18,786 nt of DNA, taken from NCBI RefSeq assembly GCF_004359215.1, contig NC_090623.1, positions 1,929,121 through 1,947,906 on the forward strand, given 5' to 3'. A program made the translations under genes and the position numbers. Under the pieces are notes generated by a model. That model did not search any database. It had not been told where the DNA came from and was given only the letters and a program-made list of their open reading frames with translations. The stretch is from Bremia lactucae. Its lineage: Eukaryota > Oomycota > Peronosporomycetes > Peronosporales > Peronosporaceae. Shown here in pieces: positions 1 through 9,648 of the stretch. Numbering within the stretch: the first letter of the stretch is position 1; each line of letters begins with the position of its first letter.

Positions 1-508
1 CCCCTCCTCCCCGTCTGATTGTTTTAACTATAAAATACAGATTTCGGAACACAATTTTATTAGTCCGCTATATCGCAAAATAACAGTTATTCATCTTCAG
101 ATCACTCTTTAACCTTTGAAACATTACCCTTCCTTAATTACATTAGGAATTCGCTATAGCCTCACATCTTATTTGTCTAGACGAGAGTAGTGTAATGGGT
201 GTGACTGTCCCTGAGCACGTCAGAAACCGTGTTCGTTTGGCAATGTAAGGTGTACTGTTTTAACAGGTGAGAAAAAGCTAAGAGCGCCCGCACGTGATTG
301 GCAAGTCATGAAGAAACGAAAAGAAAGAGCAGCAAATCGAGCAGAAGGGCGAAGTTGAGCTGGAAATAAGCGACAAGGGTCGGAGGTGCGCTCTTGCGCA
401 TGCGTGTTAGTTAGTCTTTGGCGGTCAAGCTAAGGATTAATTTAATTCACTACTACATAGTAAGTAGCTTTTTGTCATGAACTAAGCGGTTATTTTATGC
501 AGTCTTAA
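1..508. other. Unassigned AT-rich DNA
   Basis: No reading frame or known repeat is recognised. The first 12 bases are pyrimidine-only (polypurine on the minus strand). A 16-base string at 183-198 recurs directly at 2130-2145. Bases 193-204 match the reverse complement of part of the hairpin at 13333-13376. Confidence 0.5.
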
Positions 509-600
509 GCTCCCGAGATTCGAACGCAAGGACACCTTCGTCACCAACATATGGTTGTAACCGCGCAAGGGTACCAGCCACCACACCCGTCGCCTTGCGT
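509..600 (-). repeat. tRNA-like / SINE-like sequence
   Basis: Read on the minus strand, this stretch has a good RNA polymerase III B-box (GTTCGAATC, the tRNA T-loop signature, at about 515-525). A weak A-box-like GTGGCTGGTACC lies about 50 nt upstream. The T-stem pairs poorly, so a working tRNA is unlikely. tRNA-derived SINEs are known in Phytophthora, so a SINE head or decayed tRNA is the best reading. No poly-A tail or target duplication was found. Confidence 0.35.
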
Positions 601-1468
601 ACGTGGCGTGGCAGGAAATGCTAGACTTTAAAATTTCCTAATTTCTAATTCCCAATTTTTTTTTGGTATCCATGGTGTCTTGGATTCTGCAGCGCAGAAC
701 TACCCAAGCCAGCAATATGGCCCAGGAAACGAACCATTTTAGTAGCCGTGCTTGTCAATCCATACCTCTAGATCAACGAGTGCGCCCGAAATAGTGGTGG
801 CTGTAGAGAGGTATATTTGCGCGCTGGCGAGGAGTTAAGCTCATGATCGCCTCACTTCCTACAAAGAGACCTAAGTGCGTTAAGGAGGTTGTTAGCTTTG
901 ATATATTATGCCTCTTTCATTGAGAATCAGCAGATTTTCATGAGAAGACAAAACTTATATTATCGCATGTACAAGTCAATATTAACGCGCTCATGTTAGA
1001 TCCTTGTTATAGGTAGACGTTCATTGGATATTTCGTATGAGACTCAGAATCGCAGATGTCGATGTATTCTACTTTTATTAATTACAAGCAAACGGATTAA
1101 ATTTAAATAAATGTATTAGTAGCGGCAGGTTCAGTTGGTATATAACAACCACAAAGAGACACCGAAGAAGACGACAAGTCGTCAGTTTTTCTTCCCGGAG
1201 TGCGGATTCGTAATTCTAAAGAACGGCACAAAAACTCTTTCAGCTGAAATAAGAATATATTCAAACAATTATTTAGGTACATATATTTGGCCTATATTTA
1301 GCCTCCACTACATTCTAGATTTGTCAAATTGCAACTCCCGTTAAAGCTGCATCATGCGTTGGTTTTTGTTAACAATATATACTTGTGAAAGTTGACTTCT
1401 TTATATGTAACATCTAGAGTTGTTGGCTCTATTTCATTTTTTTGCATTACATAAAAAAAAGTTCTCAG
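601..1468. other. Unassigned intergenic DNA
   Basis: AT-rich, with no convincing coding potential. The 69-codon frame at 1135-1344 has no recognisable motif and probably arises by chance. Bases 1312-1331 are an exact 20-mer also present at 9566-9585 inside the RT-linker region, so a small retroelement scrap may be buried here. Confidence 0.5.
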
Positions 1469-1838
1469 TGACGGGGCACTGCCGACTTGTGTGGCTTCAG
1501 TACAAGTCCACTTTGCACTGCTTCAGTGCAAGTTGCCAGACGTCACTTCTTGCACATTAGTACGTGCAGAGGAGACTCTCTTCAAATTCTTGCTTTAAAG
1601 AGGGTAAAGTAAACTGTATATAATTTAATAAGCTCTTCTGCTTCTATCCATTTTCTACTTTGTATACTTATACAGAAATATGTAATATAATCTTATCCTT
1701 CTCTCTCTTTGAGCGCGTCCAGTGCTGACTGAACCGCGGAGCATGTCGATATAAAGGCCTACATCTCCCAATGAATAAGCTTTTCGAATGTTACTGTGCA
1801 AAGTAATATTCTCAAAATATAATCAACCTTTTAGATAG
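1469..1838 (-). repeat. LTR remnant, family A (truncated)
   Basis: Homologous along its length to the LTRs at 4429-4867 (opposite strand) and 17279-17596 (same strand). Shared landmarks are the AGAGGGTAAAGTAAACTG block near 1598-1615, the GCGCGTCCAGYGCT block near 1715, the GATATAAAGG block near 1750, and the GTAATATTCTC block near 1804. Orientation is taken from the PBS and PPT of the other two copies. The LTR 5' end, at the right side here, is lost after 1838. No PBS, PPT or target duplication is visible. It is probably a solo or truncated LTR. A hairpin with 8-bp arms lies at 1513-1531. Confidence 0.75.
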
Positions 1839-1903
1839 GGAACCGGTATAGGCACACATTCCTTTTGGTGAAGACCTGGAGGTACAAAAACCAATGTTAG
1901 CAA

Positions 1904-1985
1904 AACGTATCACACTCCCTTTCCGTCTGTTTTGAATAAAAACGTATCACACTTCCTTTCCGTCTGTTTTGAATAAAAACGTCTA
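1904..1985. repeat. 37-bp tandem repeat, two copies plus a stub
   Basis: The unit beginning AACGTATCACACT occurs at 1904 and 1941, differing at one base (C/T at unit position 14), and a third start (AACGTC) occurs at 1978. The period is exactly 37. It is probably a recent slippage or duplication event. No function is evident. Confidence 0.9.
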
Positions 1986-2389
1986 ATACAATATAATCAC
2001 TGTATGGTCATTCCACTGCATCCAAATCACCGTGTCTTAACAATCGTCTTTGGATCGCCCTTTGCCCCCCCCAATTACATTTGGGAACCCGTTTGGCCAA
2101 ACCCCTTAATTATTTGTTTCTGTATTTATGAGAGTAGTGTAATGGTAGCAACTTGTTGATAACTAAATTTCATATGAGAAACCTTTATGCAGGCCTTCCT
2201 AGCTTCAGTAGCTCAAAAGGCCTGCAAAAAAACTTCTCAATATTTGTGAAATCGCTTTGTATAATAGCAAGATGCTTTTTAAACAAAGAAATCATGAGCA
2301 AAAGCCGACAAAACCTGAAACATAAAGAAACTGTGGCTAGCTTGCACTCATGGTGGAAACAAAAAAGACTACTAAGATTCGGCTATTTG
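1986..2389. other. Unassigned DNA before RNase H remnant
   Basis: No recognisable feature. A 97-codon frame at 2153-2446 has no motif in its first two thirds. Only its end runs into the RNase H remnant, so I do not call it a gene. Confidence 0.4.
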
Positions 2390-3145
2390 AAAGGTAAGCA
2401 TGCACTTCCGCAAAAGTTGGTAGAAGTAAATGTTTTTCTATGTTAGAGTTCATCTGCCAAGCTCTAAACCTATTGTGATCTACATCGATCACACATCTTT
2501 ACGCACCGCGACTAAGCCGCCTCATATCGCCCAGATAATGGCTCGATGGCTTTCATTCTTTGTCGAATAAAGTTTCGAGGTGATAGATAAGCCTGGAAAG
2601 AGCAAAATGCTTAGGCTGGTGCGTTATTACGCAACCGGATTATGAGCTTGCTCATGCTACGACGTTAACGTCGCCAATCACTTATTTTATCCGTTCGACA
2701 AATGCCAAGGGTGAACAGTGTAATTTTGCCAGAAGCTCCTGGGAGCGAGAAATTTAAATGCACGAATATTCAGTTGTCGGCACGATTACGTGCGTAATTA
2801 CATTGATACTATACCGAGAACAGCCGTTTGTGCTTTTACACGGATGCAGCGGATATTCCACGCATCGTGGTTCTAGCTGAATTATTGATCATCTGTAAGG
2901 TGCTTTTAGCGGTCATCTTGGTAGAGACAGATCTCACGGCTCGGTGCGTCAGAGTTGTGGTGGCTCAAGCTCTATAAATGGGTCAGCACCTATGTTCGGA
3001 CATGCAAGTTGCCAAACCCCTCGGAAAGACACGCTAGTAATAAAATCTCTGGTGTACCTTCACCATCAATGGTATCTGCCACCGCAGCAAATGAGCTATT
3101 TTGTTCAATCTGTCAACAAAGACCACGGTGCCCGTGTTGCCACCC
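2390..3145 (+). pseudogene. Ty3/Gypsy RNase H and integrase N-terminal remnant
   Basis: Frames stitched by eye read a typical Gypsy pol segment. The end of RNase H is at about 2461-2600 (IVIYIDHTSLRTATKPPHIA, then MARWLSFF, then DKPGK). Next comes the RNase H-integrase linker, then the integrase zinc-binding region at about 2885-3030, ending in WWLKLYKWVSTYVRTCKLPN. The HHCC finger is damaged and the catalytic core is absent. Stops and frameshifts interrupt every part. The family B LTR follows 75 bases downstream in the same orientation, so this is probably the 3' end of a family B element with most of integrase deleted. There is no chance of function. Confidence 0.75.
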
Positions 3146-3220
3146 ACATATTTCGGTAGGCATACTAATGAAATCCCAACACCCTGTGGGTGCGGCAAAA
3201 TGACGAGTGGCGCAGATGCA

Positions 3221-3446
3221 TGGCTTGCATTGTGATCTGTAAGACCAATACGCCATTCAAAGGTACATACTTTTGGGCAGTTCCCGTTGAATTTTTAAAT
3301 TTTTTCATGTCCCTTGGGTCAGAGTAGATAATCTCTACGAGCTTGTACATATCTTCAAATTGTAATTGTGTTTAGTTTCATAGAACTAAGAGGGTATTGA
3401 GCTTTAACATCTCCTTTGACTAAAAAAGCTTCGTAGTTCCGCTACA
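3221..3446 (+). repeat. LTR remnant, family B (copy 1)
   Basis: Diverged relative of the LTRs at 13745-13997 and 14826-15103. Shared order: TGTGATCTGTA near 3230, AAAGGTACATAC near 3260, TTTTGGGCA, an ACGAGCTTGTA block near 3338, CTCCTTTGACT near 3411, and a terminal CCGCTACA at 3439-3446. No PBS follows, as expected for a 3' or solo LTR. Confidence 0.6.
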
Positions 3447-4428
3447 TCGTACGTATAAAGACTAATCAATTGCAGCGACTTCTGCGGAGAACAAGATATT
3501 TTACGCACAATAATAGGAAAGGCTGGTTGTAAACCAAACAGTGCTTCAAATTTTTGGCATCGTGAAATCATCTTTTGACGACGTGATGAAACGAAAGTGG
3601 GTGTGTCGACAATCGTTTGCCGCGACGCGGAGCCTTCGATCGCTTAGATGTGTAATTGCTGGAATTTCGTCAGCTTATTGCGGTGGGCGCTTCTGGTTAC
3701 TTTATGCACGTATCGATGATAGCATTGCAATATTTAAGTTTTGCGGCGGATAATTAAGCATGATGAGTAACATATAAAATCAGCAATTGTTGCTGGCTAG
3801 CTCAAGTTACCGATGAAAGCAGTGGCAATAACACTCAAATTTCTAAATTAGACTAATTTTGCAGATTTAAGAAAAGTAATTATTTGGTACGTGAGAAACT
3901 GTCAAATTGCTGTTGGGGTTTTCAGTAAGGTTACGTATTGATTGGTCAATATCCATTACTTTTAATGCATGATACTAAAAACTATTGTCATTTAATTGAA
4001 TTAGCGCTTCAGTGATACAACTAAAGATTTAGGGCATATAAAATTAGACTTGGAAAAGGCGTAGATTAGCATTATACGATGCTGGATAAACTTGTGGCAA
4101 AGATATAATAAAATGGAAACGAGTAAAGCTGGTCAAAGTACTACGGATCGTGACATTATGTGTTCTGTTACATTTAAAAGCAGCTGTAGCTGGAAAGCAA
4201 TTGTAAAGTTATGATGTCAGTCAGCCACGAAGAAGCGATAGCGGTCGGTTTCCGAAGCGAGCCATCTCTGAAGATGTACCGGCCAATATGTGACCTGGCC
4301 AATCCGTCGCTGGCATACTTCCTTAATGCTGATGCGATGATGTCTTTCCATATGTCATTCCAAAAGTAATGTTGACCAAACGGTTTTGAGTTGATTGAAG
4401 GGAATGCGCGTCCTGGAACAGAGTAATT
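3447..4428. other. Unassigned AT-rich DNA
   Basis: About 1 kb with no convincing gene or repeat. A 70-codon frame at 3541-3753 has no recognisable domain. Short hairpins of the kind crowding the retroelements are not obvious here, which makes it a useful internal control. Confidence 0.5.
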
Positions 4429-4867
4429 CGTTACATGAAATTAATACTTAAAGGTTGTTAATTACTATATTATCTAAAAGGTAGATGATTTTGGAGGATA
4501 TTACTTTATATAGCAATGTTCAGAATTCTTATCCATATATACGAATAGACCATTATATCTATTTATTCCGCTGACTAATCAACTGTAGAGGAAATTAAAG
4601 AGAATTACAGATAAGATAAAGATTATGAATTCAATTACATGTTTACTATTAGATTATAATTAAGTTAGCATTTACAAGCTAGAAAGAGAGACACTTAATT
4701 ATATTAAATACAGTTTTTACTTTACCCTCTCTAAGCTAGTTACCTTAAAGAGAAGTCTTCTTCTGCACGTACTAGTGTACGTGAAATAACGTAAGGCACC
4801 ACTCGCAACTGAAGCAGTGCGAAGTGGACTTGTACTAAAACAGTACGAGTCGTAGTGCGCCGTTACA
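4429..4867 (+). repeat. 5' LTR, family A, about 439 bp
   Basis: The most complete family A LTR in the window. It starts with a degraded TGTAAC (CGTTAC at 4429) and ends in GTTACA at 4862-4867, the expected inverted termini. It is the reverse complement of the LTRs at 1469-1838 and 17279-17596. Orientation is fixed by the primer-binding site two bases past its right end. Near its 3' end it carries hairpins at 4766-4783 (7-bp arms) and 4827-4851 (10-bp arms, one G-T pair), and a bulged one at 4800-4826. No 5-bp target duplication is seen. Confidence 0.85.
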
Positions 4868-4869
4868 CC

Positions 4870-4881
4870 TGGTAGCACTTT
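4870..4881 (+). other. Primer-binding site (initiator tRNA-Met type)
   Basis: TGGTAGCACTTT begins two bases (CC) after the LTR. Its first eight bases are complementary to the CUACCA-type 3' end of eukaryotic initiator tRNA-Met. The same CC plus TGGTAGCACT follows the family B LTR at 15104. It would prime minus-strand DNA synthesis. Confidence 0.7.
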
Positions 4882-5043
4882 GTAGTAGTAACACTCATAA
4901 CAAGTGTTTCGTCGTCAACTTTGTGTGATGACATAAAGAAAGCCTACACAAAATATAAAAACGTCTGCGTCTAATAAATCATCTGATGAATCCATCCAAT
5001 AAAAATCTTTTAAAGAATAGCCGGTTTATATCGATCGTCATCT
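4882..5043. other. Leader stub and internal-deletion junction
   Basis: Only about 160 bases separate the PBS from integrase sequence, where a complete Gypsy element would carry several kilobases of gag, protease, RT and RNase H. No motif of those proteins is visible, so a large internal deletion is inferred. Confidence 0.6.
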
Positions 5044-6400
5044 GATGGATACACAACACGCAACGGCTTACTGCATTACACAGCTGTTGCCCGCGACACT
5101 CCACGTGTCGTCGTTACGATTTACAATGATTGGAGCTTGCGTATCATGTATAAGTGTCACGTCGCACTAAAGAGTGGGCATCGTGGACGTGAGAAAACTT
5201 ATCTCACACTAAGTCGCGACTTTTACTGGCCCCGCCAGTATTAATTCATGCGATGGTATATTCGTGCTTGCGAGTTGTGTCAACTCGTGAAGCCTAGCCC
5301 TCCGTCCCGTGCACCTCTACAACTTCTACCACTTCCGCCAGAATGTCAATAGTCCGTATTTATGGACTTCGTCTTCGGATTCCCCGAAGACAATCACAAA
5401 AACAATGAAATCCTGCTTTTTAGACAGATTCAGCAAGATAGTACATTTTGCTGCAGTATTAGAGTCAATCACAGCTCAGGCCTGTGCCCGTGTCTTTATC
5501 GAAACGATATTCAGACGCCACGATTTTGCCCGCAAACTGGTTTCCGATGAAGATTTACGGTTCTCGGCGGAGTTTTGCGATCCTTGATCCGAACTCTCGG
5601 AAAACGGCTTACTATTTCGACTTCTGGTCTTCCGGAGACAGATGGCCAGACGGAACGCGTCAATAACGTCCTCGCAGGATACTTCGAGGTCACGTCCAAT
5701 CGTATCGAATTTGAGCGAATTTGTACCGATGGTCAAATTCGCCATCAGCATTACGGTGCATACTTCTTCAACGCATACATTATTCTTCGTGAATGGCTTA
5801 CGCCATCCATGCATGCCACCCGATTAGAGGGATTCTCTTGTTCAAAGCGGGGGGGGGGGCTCGCACGAGCAAAACCAGCTCTGGATCATGCTCAACCCGC
5901 GCCGAAATTACCGACGACACGAATGATGTCGACGTCGAAGCAATCAACATCAATAGAGAGAGACTCAGCAATATGATGACACTATTGTTCACAAAAAATG
6001 GGTAGTAATAGCGAGGAATCTCTTGCTGCTGAAGAGAAAGATCTCAAGGCAGTACGCACAAAGCGCTTTGTAAGAGACAAAACAAAAAAGTCAGCAGAGT
6101 TTTTTTGCTGCCTCGAGAATCAGTAGTCCGTTCCGTACAGGAATATATTCCCTAGGCAGTAGACCAGCAGAAACGAAACACAGACAAACATGGAAGAGCA
6201 AATGGTCTTTCATTCAAAATTAATGATCTAGTACTACTGTCTACGGCAAACTTACGAAGCATGTTGTCACGAGTGTGGGTAGTAGTAAACTACTACCCAA
6301 GTTCATTTAGCCATTCCGTGTACTGCATCGCAGATGCAATGCGTACATAATAAAATTGCCGTGAAGGATGCGAACGCATCTTTCGTTTTACGCTAGTCGG
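5044..6400 (+). pseudogene. Ty3/Gypsy integrase remnant (family A)
   Basis: Integrase inserts retroelement DNA into the chromosome. The HHCC zinc finger is readable: His 5158-5160, His 5179-5181 (HVALKSGH), then CELC at 5269-5280, with an in-frame TAA at 5242. The catalytic core follows: first Asp 5365-5367 (MDFVFGFPED), second Asp 5546-5548 (SDEDLRF), Glu 5653-5655 (TDGQTERVNN). The D-to-E spacing of about 35 residues fits D,D35E. The core needs at least two frameshifts and has a TAG at 5350. A conserved stretch NDLVLLSTANL is at about 6222-6254, followed by a motif read as VGSSKLLPK at 6273-6300. A run of ten G at 5850-5859 marks one break. It lies in the same orientation as, and close behind, the family A LTR and PBS. 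It is non-functional. Confidence 0.88.
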
Positions 6401-6804
6401 CTCCACCCGTACCAACAGTACGCGGTTTCTTACGCGAACGGATCTGACTACCCTTGATAAAAATCTTCAAAAGATTCTTAAGATCACGAACCACACTCTC
6501 ATGTTGGGTCTGGAGATTCTCACGCCGAATCCGAAGTTCCACGAAATCGCGATGAGATGAAGAAGCGTTACCGTTGTAACAGACGGTGCAGGCTCACCGT
6601 ATCGAACGATTAACTGACCGTTCAAAAAGTGCGTACTCAATGGATTTCAAACTGAAGTTTCACGCACTTCGTGACGAGCTGGTTGCCGCGCTCATGATCA
6701 AGACCCTACTCCAATTCATGGAGGAAGTGGTCGAGTTTGTCGATCTGCGACTCTAGATCCGACACACAGGTCAATTCAAATTTTTCCTCCTCCACCACAC
6801 CATT
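6401..6804 (+). pseudogene. Integrase C-terminal linker, decayed
   Basis: The stretch between the integrase tail and the chromodomain. No fixed motif is expected in this linker and none is seen. Several stops occur in every frame. It contains short hairpins, e.g. AATCTT/AAGATT near 6465. It is included as part of the same pol remnant by position only. Confidence 0.5.
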
Positions 6805-7000
6805 GGTGGATTTCCACGGTGGTCAACGTTTTCTTGTGGAACATATTCAGCCACCGTGAAGTGAAGGGGCAGCAAACGAGCTATCTTGTTCGCTGGCGCG
6901 GTTATCCACCTTCGCATGACAGCTGAGAGCCTCGCACCAGCTAGTTGTTGACGTTAAAGGCCTCGTCTGTCACTATCACGAGACCCATCAGATGAATCAG
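6805..7000 (+). pseudogene. Integrase chromodomain (chromovirus type)
   Basis: Frames read RFLVEH, then SHREVKGQQTSYLVRWRGYP, then HDS-stop-EP, then QLVVDVKGLV. This is the chromodomain signature found at the end of chromovirus integrases, which helps target insertion to chromatin marks. There is one frameshift after RFLVEH, a TGA where the conserved Trp should be (about 6927), and another frameshift before QLVVDV. The last coding stretch overlaps, tail-to-tail, the end of the opposite-strand frame whose stop is at 6954-6956. The plus frame stays open to about 7075. Confidence 0.85.
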
Positions 7001-8030
7001 AAGCTCCATCGGGAAACACGGGCCCTTGGCGCATGTAAATCGATTGCAAAACATCAATCGCATCGCGCATCTCGATAGAGATGCGAGCCCTTTCCCAGGG
7101 CAAAGAAAGGAAATATACATCCCCTTTTACTCTCTTCGTGGTTTCAACACGACACGGACCGGGATCACCCCACGTGAGGCATGGAAGTCCTGTCTCACGT
7201 GAGAACCGATGCAATATATACCTTGCACCGGTTGAAGTTCGTTTCTTAAACTTAACGCGAATCGCGTTAAGTCTTTCAAGCCAGGCTTCGCGTCCAATGT
7301 CTATGACATTGCGAATGAATGCGCTCCAGGCTTGCATAAGCGAGGCTTTATCTCCCTTATTGTTGCCTCTATACCATCGATGCTTGAAGAAAGCATCGAG
7401 ATAAATATCTTCCTCAGTGCGAAAATTCTTTGCGCTGGGATCAAGGCGATGTAGCTTTGTCGCAATAAATGAGGGATATTTATTGTGAGGAGTAGTCTCT
7501 CCAAAAAAGCTATTAATTAGCTGTTCGGGCGAAAGCCACGGCTATTTCTCAGGCAATACCCTACAATTTATTGTCTGCGCTCCCCTGAGTAGTATCCACT
7601 GAATCAGGGGTACCACAAGAACTTTTATAACGATGGCTTACGCCATCGTCATCACCCTACACATAAATATGTGCGAGTGACGGCACGGAAGACAGTTCTG
7701 GCGATGAGGAATCATCCTTATCGTCGGAGCCGAACATGCTATAGCGAATGCTATTCGCACGTCTATCCGATTGATCCCATCTTTCAGAGGCTCATAGTCA
7801 GCCGCTTAACAACGATCAGGCGACTGTTTTGCTCTTCCGGAGTCGGACTAAATGGTCGACTCGCATTCATAGTCACCCTCCAAAGAGAGGTCGCACTCAC
7901 GTGGCGATTCACTACGTGCACCCGCAACATTTCGAGTTGCTGGAGAAGACGATACTACGATAGACGAAACATTTGCTGCGCAATAGACAACAATTACAAT
8001 GGGAAAATTTTCCTGTTGGAGTGCGCAGCC
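6954..8030 (-). pseudogene. Antisense ORF of family A element (copy 1)
   Basis: On the minus strand, an open frame of about 195 codons runs from 7541 to the TAA at 6954-6956, beginning PWLSPEQLINSFFGETTPHN. It includes LMQAWSAFIRNV, GREAWLERLNAIRV, GLPCLTWGDP and a Ser/Asp-rich tail (GASDSSDGSRDSDRRGL). Homology to the second copy (17713-18786) continues upstream to about 8030, but there it is interrupted by stops and frameshifts. Some are shared by both copies (TAG at 17821 and a stop at 17970 in the other copy). Several copy-to-copy differences in the conserved part are synonymous (GCG/GCA, TTT/TTC, ATC/ATT, AGG/AGA, TCT/TCA, ACT/ACG), which supports coding in this strand. I do not recognise the family. 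It has no zinc knuckle, protease or polymerase motif. It sits directly behind integrase-chromodomain, on the opposite strand. Confidence 0.6.
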
Positions 8031-8039
8031 GGCTCAAAT

Positions 8040-9648
8040 TGGGTCGGCGTGATCATGCATCAGCGACGACATAAGTCATCCTGGTTTATATTCCACGGAG
8101 AAATTATACTTCGCGAAGAAGGATAGCCACCTCGCCATTTTTCCGAGGTATGTGAACTGTTTACAGCTGTGCATAATGACGCATGGTCTGTATGTACGAT
8201 GAACGGTCTCAAATTTAGCTCGTGCATGTTTCATGGCAAGGAGTTCCTTGTCATGCATTGGCAACTGTGTTCAGCTGGTTGCGGCTGACCCGATTGGTAA
8301 CAGACGACGCGGAACGCGTGCATTGTATTGCATGAACGCACAGCCGATTGCGAAATCGCTGAATGGAATGGTTTGTCTTGATCTGCAATCGCCCATCTTG
8401 GCGATTGCATCAAGCTTTGCTTGATAACTTCAAACGAACGCTGACAATCAGCATTCCATAACCATTTCTCGTCTTTTTTCGAGAGACGAGAGAGATGAAC
8501 TGTCATCTCTGCATAATTGCGAGAGTACTTGTGCAAGTACGCCGCTAGCCCAAGGAACTTTCTAAGTTCCTTAGAATCAACTGAAATTGACCAGTCGGTG
8601 ATTGCCTTGATCTTTTCGGGACCAGGGCGCACACCGTGTTTATCGACGATGTACCCAAGAAGGTGCATTTCGCTTGCAGCGAACATACATTTCTTGAAAT
8701 TTGCGTACAACTTGTGATCTCGCATAAGTGTAAGAACCTGACGAATGTGAGTTTCATGAACTTGTACGTCCGTCTTTTCTCCATAGCCCGGCTATGGACG
8801 AATACATCGTCAAAATAACTCGGTGCGAATTCTCGCACAGGTCTCAACAGATTTGTTTCACATCTGTTGAATGTTGCAGGGACGTTACTAAGTCCCTGAA
8901 GCATCACTAGCCATTTCCAGAGCAACCCACTGAAAGTGCTCACTGCTATGTACGGGATGTCCCGTTCACGCATTAGGATTTGATAGAACCGATTCATCAG
9001 ATCCATAGACGAAAAGATCGTACTCTTAGACATACCATCTATGATTACGTCTTTTCTAGGTAATGGCGTTTGAGCCGGTACTGTTGCAGCATTCAGTTTG
9101 TTAAATGCGTACACTATCCGCCACCCTCCTGTGGCCTTTCGCACACAGAAGGTCGGAGAGTTATGTGGGGAGGCTGACTCCCTTACATGTCTTGCTTTTA
9201 ATCGATCGAAAAAGAATTTATCAATCGCAAGTACTTGTTCAAGAAGCAGTGGCCACTGCTTGATGACACAATACTTCGAGCCCGGTTTGAGCTCGATCTC
9301 ATGTCGAGTGCCTTTATCCTTAGGCAACTCGCATGGAACTGCTTGAGGGATTACATCCGTGAATTCTATTAAATTCTCGTATAGAGGATTTCCTTTGAGT
9401 GACTCCCATGATTGAGTACTGTATCTTTCAATCCGAGTCTTCGCATCGAGGACACTTTCGTCCATCGATGAGCTGCTAAAAACTTGTGCGTTTTCTGCAA
9501 ATATTGCCGCTGACGGAATATCGGCAACGTAATCGTCCTTTGTGACGAGTACGTAGATCTGCCTGATTCTAGATTTGTCAAATTGGCCGATGCCATAAGA
9601 GCTTGTCACATTGTCGACGAGCAAATGCAAGTCGCATTGCTCAATCAA
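8040..9648 (-). pseudogene. Ty3/Gypsy reverse transcriptase-RNase H (third element)
   Basis: A 367-codon frame from 9648 holds the protease-RT linker and most of RT: HVRESASPHNSPTFCV, GGWRIVYAFNKLNAATVPAQ, motif A Asp at 9001-9003 (FSSMDL), and YFDD at 8806-8817. A frameshift near 8785 moves to the next frame (MRDHKLYANFKKCMF, then the thumb and LGLAAYLHKYSRNYAEM). RNase H follows with more frameshifts (FAIGCAFMQ near 8330, HDKELLAMKHARAKF near 8240, MARWLSFFAKYNFSVEYKPG to 8076, then VVADA with a stop). Substitutions such as LLLEQV and FFFDRLKARH suggest decay. It is bounded by the antisense ORF at about 8030-8060 and by oppositely oriented gag at about 9645. RT and catalytic Asp residues are present but the gene is broken. 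Confidence 0.9.

Noticed and set aside
1469..1838. Family A LTRs first read in the opposite orientation, because termini are inverted repeats.
   Set aside because: The PBS after 4867 and the polypurine tract before 17596 both require the orientation given here.
2153..2446. 97-codon plus-strand frame.
   Set aside because: No motif. Its end overlaps an RNase H remnant read in a different frame.
7995..8110. A plus-strand reading resembling the start of Gypsy RNase H (FLLECAAGSNWVGVIMHQ).
   Set aside because: It is the complement of the minus-strand RNase H end and of the antisense-ORF start. The rest of the frame is clearly a shadow of MARWLSFFAKYNF on the other strand.
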